Shown in pieces: positions 25,390 through 35,442 of a stretch of 64,000 bases of DNA. The position numbers were made by a program, and so were the translations under genes. Source of the DNA: Chamaecrista fasciculata (lineage: Eukaryota > Streptophyta > Magnoliopsida > Fabales > Fabaceae); assembly GCA_003254925.1 (NCBI GenBank), contig QANZ01045650.1, positions 153,036 through 217,035 of the forward strand, read 5' to 3'. A model generated the notes under the pieces. The model ran no database searches and was not told the origin of the DNA. It saw nothing but the letters and a program-made list of their open reading frames with translations. How positions within the stretch are numbered: position 1 is the stretch's first letter; each line of letters begins with the position of its first letter.

Positions 25390-26060
25390 TAAATTATGTT
25401 TTAGTCTCTAATGTTTCTCAAAAGTTTAATTTTGGTTCATAACTACTAAATATAGTTATATATCTCTCTTTTGAAGCAGGAATTTGACGAAATTAAAATG
25501 ATTGGTTATTTTGGAATTTGGATGAGTTTTTTTTTTCTTTTTCTAACTAGTTGAGGTCATTGGTAAATAATGTTAATTTAGGCATGCAGTTAAGTTTTAC
25601 AATTGGTCGCTCGTTTCATGAAGTTGATAATATCTCTCTCGTTTTAAATTAAAAAGTTACAAAATTGGAGCTCAATATTGATGAATTCTTTTTCTACTCA
25701 ATTGCAGTTGTTTTGACCAAACCCATTTTTGAAATATTATTTTATCTTATTTGTCGACAGCCCAACTGGGTAGAGAAAGAACACATTAAGAGTAACTTGT
25801 TGCTCTAATTTTATTGCATTTAAACTTAAAAACGAGAAAGATATAACTAATTTTGTGAAACAAGTAATTTACTTTTAAGCTCAATTTAACTTTATTTGTC
25901 AATGATTTCAACTGGGTAGAGAAAGAACTTATAAGACTAACATATAACTTTAATTTCATCGTATTCAAATTTAAAACAGAAAAAATATGAGCACATTAAA
26001 TAGTTAGAAACCAATTATAAAATTTATTAAGGACCAAAATGAAACTTTTGTGTTAATTGT
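25390..26060. repeat. degraded GGTCC-family foldback
   Basis: TTTTAGTCTCTAATGTTTCTC at the left and AAGGACCAAAATGAAACTTT at the right are loosely inverted. Internal motifs (ATATCTCTCTCGTTTTAAATT, AACTGGGTAGAGAAAGAAC) match the 7780-8319 family. The arms have diverged too far to place the ends exactly. Confidence 0.5.
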
Positions 26061-26327
26061 ACTTCAAAACTTGTACATTTGATTGAATGTTAGATTAAGG
26101 CCCAACAACATCAAAATTGTCGATGACAAATGTTGATATCAACATTTTTTTGAGAGATAATTAATAAATGAAAATTTCGAAATACCTACCATCAACGTGA
26201 ATATGAAAGTTTAGGGATGACAATTGACACCATACACGGAAGAATAAAAAAAATTACTCGCTACATCACTACTTTTCATTAAAAATTACTCGCTACATCA
26301 CTACTTTTCATTACTCGCTACTTTTTC

Positions 26328-26674
26328 TATCTAGTTGGGATCGTCAGCAAACGAGGTCAAATCAGTTCTAAAAATAGACTACTCATTTCATGGTCAAACA
26401 AGCAAAGTTGATTATATCTCTCTCGTTTCAAATTCGAATGTGACGAATTCAGAGCTACGAGTTCCTCTTATCAAGTCATTTGAACTAAAAATGAGAGACG
26501 AGAGAAATTTGACCAAATTCAATAATTTGGGACCAAAATGAAACATTTTACTAACATTTAGGACCAAAATAAAATATTTTGCTAACATTTAGGACCAATT
26601 TGAACATTTTGAAACATAATGGACCAAAATGAACATTAAAACATACATTTAGAACCAAAATGAACCTTTAACCG
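26328..26674. mobile_element. half copy of the 7780-8319 foldback
   Basis: From CTATCTAGTTGGGATCG to ATTTAGAACCAAAATGAACC the sequence parallels the core and right arm of the element at 7780-8319, including the GGTCAAACAAGCAAAG and CAAATTCGAATG(T/C)GACGAATTC stretches. The left arm is missing. In its place is a triplicated TTACTCGCTAC motif (about 26256-26325). Confidence 0.75.
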
Positions 26675-27494
26675 AGTACATAATAGTAAACTTTTTTTTT
26701 TTTCTTAATTCAAGACTAGGATCAACAAAAGCTAGAAAGAAAAGGTACAAGAGTGCAAAGTATCCCTCTATTCATGTGCAGAAAAAAGAACAAGCAATTA
26801 TTATGATAAAGTTCAATTAATTGAAGCTGCCCGAGGAAAATACTTAATGGAGGATTAGAAGAGTCTGAATTTTCTGGATATCTTGATCTGGATAAATGGG
26901 ATAGTGATTATAAAAAAAAAACCTTGTTTCTTGCTTCTCAGATACTGTAGAGGATCGATGATGATGAAGAGCATGCATTCGTGGTTTTTTTTTTTTTTTT
27001 TTGGCCAACATGCATTCGTGGTTATTACTTATTAGAAACGTTAAATATCTGTTCATTATCTCTTTTTTTTTTATTCATTTTAAAATAGAAATAATATGTT
27101 GATTTTGAATAATTTTATAATTCATTTTATAACTTTTGATTTAAATATAATATTTAAATATGTTATAGGACATGCAAAGATCATTAAGAAGATTAAATAT
27201 TTTACTTACTCTTAATATGATATATATAATTTAATTATTTAAATACCTATTATATGATGGTACCTATGGTTCAAAAAATTACAAAGTGAGACTTGTAATT
27301 TGTACCTTTAACAAATTAGGGTCATGTCATTAAAAATTAATTGAAGATGGCTGGTGAAAATTTCATTTTAGTCCCTAGTTAATAACACTCTATTCAATTT
27401 TGCTCATTAATTAGGGATTGAAATAACATTTTCACATGCTATATTCACTTAATCTTTAACATCATGACCCTATGTGTTAAAAGTACAAATCAAA
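26675..27494. other. intergenic DNA, no gene seen
   Basis: A GCATTCGTGGTT motif repeats around a T-tract at 26974-27022. The rest is AT-rich and unremarkable. Confidence 0.45.
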
Positions 27495-27504
27495 ATTTTT
27501 AATT

Positions 27505-29279
27505 GAGTAAACTATCAAATCAGTCCCCGGATTTTTGCTCTATTACAGATAAGTCCCTGGATTTAGCTAATAGACGAATAAGTCCCCGAATTTATCGCAC
27601 GTTATACGAATTGGTCCCTCCGTTAACTTTCCGTTCAAAAAAATGTGACGTGGCACGTTAAGTGCTGACGTGGCACATTAACTGCCACGTCAGCACGAGA
27701 TTAACTGAAAAAAAACTGCCAACTAGGTTATTATGCGCCACATCAGCATTATTATTTAAAAATAAAAAAGAAAATTTGTTTGTTGTCAAATAGGTCACTG
27801 ACTTCAATTTTTATCCAATTATTTTCAATTCCCCCTCTTTTTCATCATCTTCATTCATTTTAGTCCCAAATCCTCAAAATAAAATTGTAAAGTGTCCCAA
27901 AACTCTTCCAAACATTCCAATTTAGTCCTTAAAAATATTTAAACCCTAAAACCTAAACCCCAAATCCTAAACCCTAAAACCTACATCCTAAACCCTAAAA
28001 TCCTAAAATTGTAAAGTGTCCCAAAATTCTTCCAAACATTTTAATTTAGTCCTTAAACTCTAAAACCCCAAACCCCAAAACCCCAAACCCTAAACTCTAA
28101 ATCCCCAAACCCCAAACCCTAAAACCTAAAACCCCAAACCATAAACTCTAAAACCCCAAACCCCAAATCCTAAAATCCCATACACCCTAAACCCTAAACC
28201 CCAAACTCTAAAACCTCAGACCCCAAACCCAAACCCTAAACTCTAAAACCCCAAACCATAATCAGAATTGTGATTGTACATTAAAGTTCAACAATTGTGA
28301 CGTGCAACAGTATTATACAAATCAGTCCCCAAATTTATCAAAATAGTTCAATATGTTAGACAAATTGATCCTCTAATTAAACGGATAGATAATAAACCAA
28401 AGAGTTTAGGGTGTGGGATTTTAGGGTTTGGGGTTTGGGGTTTTAGAGTTTAGGGTTTGGGGTTTTAGGTTTTAGGGTTCAGGGTTCGGGGTTTGGGATT
28501 TTAGGGTTTGAGGTTTGGGGTTTGAGTTTGGGGTTTGGGGTTTTAGAGTTTAGGGTATGGGATTTTAGGGTTTAGGGTTTAAGGTTTTGGGGTTTGGGAT
28601 TTTAGGGTTTGGGGTTTAGGGTTTTAGTTTGGGGTTTGGAGTTTTAGAGTTTGGGGTATGGGGTTTTAGAGTTTATGGTTTGGGGTTTTAGGTTTTAGGG
28701 TTTGGGTTTGAGATTTTGGGGTTTGGGTTTTAGAGTTTAGGGTTTGGGTTTTGGGGTTTTAGGGTTTAGGGTTTAGGATTTGGGGGTTTTAGAGTTTAGA
28801 GTTTGGGGTATGGGATTTTAGGGTTTGGGGTTTGGAGTTTTAGAGTTTAAGGACTAAATTGAAATGTTTGGATGAATTTTGAGACTCTTTACAATTTTAT
28901 TTTGAGGATTTGGAACTAAAATGAATGAAGGTGATGAAAAAGAGAGGGCATTGAAAATAATGGGATAAAAATTGAAGTCACGGACCTATTTGACAACACA
29001 CAAATTTTCTTTTTTATTTTTAAATAATAATGCTGATGCGGCGCATAATAACCCAGTTGGCAGTTTTATTTTTCTTCAGTTAACCCCGTGCTGACGTGGC
29101 AGTTAATGTGCCACGTCAGCACTTAACGTGCCACGTCACGTTTTTTGTAATGTCAGGTTGACGGAAGGACCAATTCGTCTAAAGGTCGATAAATTCGGGG
29201 ACTTATTCGTCTATTAACTAAATCCAGGGATTTATCTGTAACCGAGCAAAAATCCGGGAACTGATTTGATAGTTTACTC
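27505..29279. mobile_element. MULE-like foldback with telomere-like repeats in both arms
   Basis: The outer arms (27505-27900 and 28860-29279) are inverted copies. They start GAGTAAACTATCAAATCAG and end with its complement, and both hold the TGACGTGGCAC/CCACGTCAGCAC motif. A 10-bp direct repeat ATTTTTAATT (27495-27504 and 29280-29289) flanks the whole, as in Mutator-like insertions. Inside, 27940-28260 is a degenerate AAACCCTAAA/AAACCCCAAA array, and 28397-28855 is the same in the opposite orientation (TTTAGGGTTTGGGG). A non-repeat core of about 130 bp separates them. No transposase is seen. The AAACCCT-like units resemble the plant telomere repeat CCCTAAA but are irregular, so the array may be seeded from telomeric DNA or simply expanded by slippage. 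Confidence 0.85.
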
Positions 29280-29297
29280 ATTTTTAATTTGTCACTT

Positions 29298-29298
<1 letters not shown>

Positions 29299-29350
<52 letters not shown>
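29299..29350. repeat. (AG)26 microsatellite
   Basis: A perfect run of 26 AG dinucleotides just beyond the right target duplication of the telomere-repeat foldback. Confidence 0.95.
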
Positions 29351-29354
<4 letters not shown>

Positions 29355-29775
29355 TCTTTCATGGCATGCTGAATCTTGAAGCATTTAGCAGCTCCTCCAG
29401 CAATGTTTCTGGTATAGTGTTGTCTTTTTCTTCTAACTTTTTAAGCTTTCTGATCTGTATCTATAAGCTTTATTACACGAATCATTTGACAACGAGCTTA
29501 ATTTGAATGGCCAAATATTAAGTATCTTTATCAATTCGATTTAATATATCTGGTAAAGTAACAACAAACAAATAAGAAAAGGACTTGGTACCTAACTACT
29601 GTGACAAGCTTATATTGTTAAGCGAGCGGAAAAGTAGCACATATTGTAAATTCAATAAATTATGAAATACAAATTTTTTTTTTAAGCTTATATTGTCATG
29701 CACGTCACATAAAACAAAAAATTTAAAATTATTTTTGTCAAAATTATATTATCTACCTTCGGGAGGAGTAATGAT

Positions 29776-30121
29776 CTAGGAAGCATGGACACTGACACGG
29801 ACACGGGACACGACACGGACACGGACACAGTGACACGCTAAACTCTCAAAATTACGCGACACGAAACGCCATATATTTATATATATAAATAATTAAATAT
29901 TCATAATTTTTAATAAAAAATTTAAAAATTACAAGTTTTATTCATAATATATGTCATATGTATTATTATTTTCTCTTATATGTCATGTTAAAGTCACAAA
30001 AAATTGATTTATATTTTAAAATTTATGAATATGTGTCGTGTCGGTGTCATATGGGTGTCGGACACTGACACGTGTCTGACACGGCGACACGCCCTCAAAA
30101 TGAAGTGTCCATGCTTCTTAG
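29776..30121. mobile_element. hAT-type MITE, TIR CTAGGAAGCATGGACACT
   Basis: It starts CTAGGAAGCATGGACACT and ends AGTGTCCATGCTTCTTAG. A perfect 8-bp duplication GTAATGAT is at 29768-29775 and 30122-30129. This is the best-preserved member of the family also at 6628-6948 and 11590-11775. Its GACACGGACACGG subterminal repeats are palindromic with the other end. No ORF. Confidence 0.92.
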
Positions 30122-30129
30122 GTAATGAT

Positions 30130-30606
30130 TAATCCTCTCACCGTAGATATTCTACTTAATAATAAACGAATGATCATAAAATATTTTTCATATTTAAAAA
30201 TGTGATTCGAACTCTTGAAGAACTACTATAACAACAAATTTGAATATTTTTTAATACCACTACAACGTAGAACAAAAAGAGAAAGAATTAGTTAAGGAGA
30301 AAAAGTATAAGTGATACTCACATCTCCTAACACATTCTATCTCTAATTATTTCTTTCTCTTTCTGCACTATATATAATAGTGCACTATATATAATAGACA
30401 CTATAAAAAAAAATCCTTTCCACCACACTCATGTGGTTTGCAAATAATTTTTCAATTATAAAAAATAATCCTTTTAATTATAACATAATTGTAAATACTC
30501 TTTAATCTATGAAATAAAGCATATGACTCATTTTAATTATGAATTACTTAATAAATCAATCAATTGAACTATTAAAGAAGGCACATAGTGAGATTTTCTA
30601 CGAAAT
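30130..30606. other. AT-rich intergenic DNA
   Basis: A short tandem CACTATATATAATAGTG motif occurs at about 30365-30400. Nothing else is recognised. Confidence 0.4.
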
Positions 30607-31351
30607 AGGTTAAATCCTCAAATTGGTCTCAAATATACAAGGTAAATTTTAAATTGGTTCTATTTATTTTATTTGTTTCAACTTTATCTATATATAAGGT
30701 GAGATTTTCAATTTGAAACGTGACAAATTTAGATTTACGTGTTACTTTTGACGAAGACTTCATTTATCTAGTTGAGGACTGTTAACAAACAAGGTTAAAC
30801 TGAATTACAAAAGTAGATTATTCATTTTTTGATAAAATAAGTAAAATAAGTCAATTTTTTTATGTCTAGTTGAGGTTGTTAATATCAAATAATGTTCTGA
30901 AAGTAAATTTGAGACTATACTTTCAAGATTTTTCACTATTAGTCGCAAGCATACTTTCGGGGTTTAATTTGAGCTTGTTTCCTGACGATTTTAGCTATAT
31001 ATATAAAGAAAACTATTCTAGAATCAATACATAGGTATGAAATTGTCATATTCATACTTCCAACGAAATTTGCTTATTTGACTGTAAAACGAGTGATCTA
31101 CTTTCAAGATCTGATTTGACCTCGTTTTTAGCGATTCCAACTAAATGGAGAAAGAACTTGTCAAAAGCAATTTGTAACTTTGGACTACCCATATTTGAAT
31201 TTGAAACAAGAAAGATATGATCACATTCAAATAATTGGGACCAATTTGGGAAATTATGGCAATATTTAGGATCGATCTAAAACAAATTAAATATCTAGGA
31301 ACAAATTGAAATCTATCCCATATATTTGGGACTAATTTGAGGATTTGACCT
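30607..31351. mobile_element. foldback element abutting the TMEM42-like promoter
   Basis: TAAATCCTCAAATTGGTCTC at the left is answered by GGGACTAATTTGAGGATTTG at the right. The interior has the ATATCTC/AGAAAGAACTTGTC motifs of the GGTCC families. The right end falls about 130 bp upstream of the start codon at 31481, so the element must supply part of that gene's promoter or leader. Confidence 0.65.
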
Positions 31352-31480
31352 TCTTTTTTGCAGCGCCAATCCCTAGTAATCTCCCTTGCGATTGATTTCT
31401 GGCTCTTTCTCGATTTGGAAACGGTGCTCTCTGCTTCTGTTAGCCTCCGATTTCACAGCAAGAAGTGAAGAACTAAGAAG

Positions 31481-33731
31481 ATGAATGATAGGAAGAGCAA
31501 AGGGTACGCATGGGCAATATCAGCCGGATTTTGTGCTGCTATGGCGGCCATTTCTGCCAAGCTCTCCATTTTGCAGGTACCCTTTTTTTTTTTTCCTTCA
31601 TTATTTTTATTTATCATAATTTGTTTGACGAAACCATCAACATTATATTTGGTCAACATTTGCTGTTAAACAAACGCCCTCTTAGGTTTAACGTAAGAGA
31701 ATAAGATGGAATGTACAGTATATATATGTGAATAATTCATAGTTATTTGCTAAGGTTAGTATAGGTTTCAGTTTCGAAATTTTGGGATCATCTTATACAA
31801 TACAAGGCTGTTCTTGCTACAGCTGAGAACAGTCGAATCAAAATAAATAACATTTCAGCGTTAGCTATAATTTCAGCATTCCATTGGTACTGCTTTATAG
31901 ATGCTACCTTTAAACTATGACATGTCACTAGTGCAGACAAAGTGTAATTGCTTTGGCTAAATTGGTAGCTTTGTATTTCTGCCGATTAAAAGTTTCTTAC
32001 ATTATCATACTGCATTCTGGCTTTGGTATGAAAACCTTAATATTCTGGTCAGTGGCTTGACATTTTTAGATGCTTATGTCTTTCTCTGGCTGCTTCCATA
32101 TGATTTCGATATTGCCTACAGAGACGTGAATGTGTTTTTGTTCATCATGGCCTATTTTGCATTTTCCTTCTCTCCTCCCCTTCTTCATGTTTGTAAATTG
32201 TAATAGTAATAGCCTTATTCTAAACAGTTTGTTAGGTATGGATTGGTTGTGCTGTTCAATGTGGTGATGTGGGCTTGTTATGTCAATAGTCTTAAGGCTC
32301 TATCATCTCTGCAAGCAACAGTGACAAACTTCGCTACCAATTTCATCTCTTCTGGTTTAGCTGGATTCTTTTTGTTTCAGGAACCGGTATCTTCTCAGGT
32401 ATTTCTAGTTGATTACGTTCTCAATGATATGAGAGCACCTACGTGTTATCTACTTTATGTTTTGAAATTTGGAGTTTTATTTGGATGATGTATTGTGCTC
32501 CCCTGTGAATTCACCTGGCCAATTATTTTTGGTAATTACTTATCCATGTGCCCTTTAAATGAGCTTGCATGTGCCAACATATTGTCATGCTTTGCATTTA
32601 TCAGGAACTGCATGTATGTGGTCCTTTGCATACACATAATAATTCTGGGGATCTTTTAAGTAGAACTGAACTTGTAGCCTTTAAGACGTCTACGTAATGT
32701 TTTTGGGGGGCAAAAAGATGCGCAGGAGTCAGGATAGTGTGAAACATTCTAGTCAGTAAGTCAGTTTACTTCATATTTTGAATGATTAAAATATTGATAG
32801 AGCTCTTTGTGGGGTAATATGTCCTGAATTTTTTAAGTCCTTTTTTGAGCTTGCCAAGGACGGTGCTAGTCTCTGCAGTTTGTTGCTACAGAAAGTCTGA
32901 CTTCGGGGATGTGTAACGACCATAATAATTATATTGCTGATGATGCTCGTATGCTGAGACTTTCTTTTCTTTTTCAAGATCAGGTTTAGTGTTTATTATA
33001 ATGTAACCAAATTCATGAGAAATCAAAATTTAGGCTTAGGGACTGTTTGTCAGTGACTCAGTGTTGGAAAATTTATACATTTTCCATAGTTATGTTGCAA
33101 ATAAGCAGATTATAGCATTTAGCTGAAACTTTTGACTGGTTCTTTTAGCAATTTTATAAGCGCTTAAGCTTTGATTTTTAATGTTTTATTCGAGTGAGGT
33201 TGTTTTTGTCTACTGTATATTCATTTATTTCTGATTCTTCTATATATTGTCTACTGTAAAAGGCTAAAACTATATATTAACAATATAAAATATAAATTGT
33301 AATGAGAGACTGAGAATCCGACCAAAAAAAGAGACTTGGAAGTTAAATATCTTCCTATAGTTCATGTGTATATATATATGTATATATTCACAACATATCA
33401 AACAGGTAGTTTATTTTATTCTGCATTTATAGCATTAACAGAGTGGAGGACAGTTTTTTTTCCCTTTGTCATTACTGATGACATCCATGTAATGACGGAT
33501 GTTTTATTTATTTATCATTTTATTTTCCTACACATGATCGTCTCTGAATGTTAGACCTCCACTTGAATTTGGAGGCAAAATTTGCGTTTTTGCATTTTAT
33601 GTATTCAAGTTATTGATTTATGCATATCTGACGCAAGTATATTTTGGCAGTGGTTCGCAGGAGCCGTTCTTATAGTAATTGGTGTAGTTATTCTTAGCAA
33701 GTCGGGAATTGAGAAGGTTAGCACTGATTAG
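31481..33731 (+). CDS. TMEM42/EamA-like small membrane protein
   Basis: Three exons, 31481-31576, 32228-32398 and 33651-33731, all in phase 0 with GT..AG introns, give 115 residues. Four hydrophobic segments are visible: WAISAGFCAAMAAISAKLS (about 11-30), YGLVVLFNVVMWACYV (about 35-52), a helix over the ATNFISSGLAGFFLF stretch (about 70-86) and WFAGAVLIVIGVVILSKSG (about 90-108). The order and motifs (LKALSSLQATVTNFA, WFAGAVLIVIGV) fit plant TMEM42-like proteins, a half-size member of the drug/metabolite transporter (EamA) superfamily. Substrate and cellular location are unknown to me. The first ATG in the leader region (31481) opens the frame and nothing coding precedes it. The second intron (about 1.25 kb) holds no recognised element. 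Moderately GC-balanced exons and an intact frame suggest a working gene. Confidence 0.9.
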
Positions 33732-35442
33732 ATGTTGCGTGGTTCTTGTGCAACAAGAAATTTAACATCTGCTTGAAGTAGATATTTTATAAGTCCCCCC
33801 CCATTCACACTAACAAAACAGATGCAGAGACGCGCTCATCTTCTCTTTGCCATTGCCATTAAAGTTTTTGCCACGACGAAAGAGCTTCTAATTATCTCAA
33901 GTTTGCACCATCTTATAGCTTGTTGCTCTTATGACTTTGCTAAAAAAGAAGGGCATGTTCTTTGGACTGTGTAGAATACTGTATTTTTCTGGTTAAAACT
34001 TGTATGTCAAGTGAATGTGAAGCCACGATTACCATCGTCAATTTGGGGTATAGATATGATGTCGAAGGGGACTCAATTAGAAGTAATTCTTACAAGGCAT
34101 GCACACTCAAATTGATTCTTGAATCAGATTTAGGACTTGGATTGTATTGCTGGGAAGTGTTCAACTTTGATTGATGATGCTGGACTGAGCTTATAGTATG
34201 TCAGGGTATTATGTGTTTTATTATTATTATTATAGACTTTAATGTTTTTTCATAATCTGAATAGCGGAACATTCAGATATGTACAATATATAAATTACGG
34301 GAAGAAATAAATTGGAATTGAAATTCAAAAGATAACAGATAGTAGCACTTGTCACATATTCAATTCTTTATCAGCAAGTTTTGTCAAGCTTTTCAATGCA
34401 ATGAAGTCAATGGGAAAAAATAATTGGTAAATGAAACGATAAGAACTTGACGTTCATACAAGACTTCCAGTGATCTTGAATTTAGTGATCTCTTTGTTGG
34501 TGAACCAACTGTACTGAGTCCTATCGTATGCCTCTTTCACAGGTTTTGATTAGAATTATAAAATTAGAAAAATAAAAATGTTTTTTTTTTTTTTGGATGG
34601 ATAAGTGCATAAGGACTGAAGGACGTCACAAATGGGAGTGAAGTAAAAGCTTCTTATTGATTATTGTGGCCACAATCAAATTTGGATAATTTTCCATAAC
34701 TGAACATGGAAGAGGGAGGGACGGTAGAAAATTAGAGGTGGCAAAAGCTCTAGCTAATTGTCCACTCTTCTGGAGTGTGATTTCTATGTTATGTATGGCC
34801 CATGCCTAAGGGCATATCGGTTGAAGTAGATAGTTAACTTAGTTATCCGGCCTATGAACGAATCTGGTTGCAACATTTCTTTCTCACTTAAAATTTGAAA
34901 GTGAATAAAAAAACAAGCAATTTCTTCAATTAGACTTTTAGCCATATTTTAGGCCCCAAAATAGCCACTTGCTATCATGGCTTCTAAGACAAAATCTCAC
35001 CTACTATCATGTTCAACAAAATTACCACCTTAAGATTAAAACTAACATTAGGGAGTACGACCATGAAATATGAATCATAAAATAATGGCAGTACTTTGAA
35101 GTTGATGTGCAGGAAGATAACAATGAAAGGTCTAAAATATACAGTTCTGAAATGAGACCATCAAAGTCACCAAGATACTGATACTCTAAGAGGAAGGAAC
35201 AACAAAATCATGCAAACAAAATAGCTGCTCAGGATTCATTATATATATATTTATATGCGTCTCAACCAAATATCCAGATACATAATCTACAAATGTTAAA
35301 ATTGCCTACTCAGCATTTAATTTGTAATTGAAAGAAAAACTATTATCTACTATACAGCCTCAGACTAAATATTCACCAGGGCTAGACTATAACCAATTAG
35401 CAAACTGTCAAAGAAAATACCTCTAAATTCCTGACATTGGCC
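33732..35442. other. TMEM42-like 3' region and intergenic DNA
   Basis: The first 400-500 bases are probably 3' untranslated sequence; a weak (TTA)n run sits at about 34220-34235. From about 34550 to 35440 there is AT-rich DNA and the likely 3' end of the PPR gene on the opposite strand, so the two genes converge. No other gene is seen. Confidence 0.45.

Noticed and set aside
27940..28860. True telomere or chromosome-end remnant
   Set aside because: The units are irregular, occur in both orientations and lie inside a foldback with a target duplication, so transposition explains them better.
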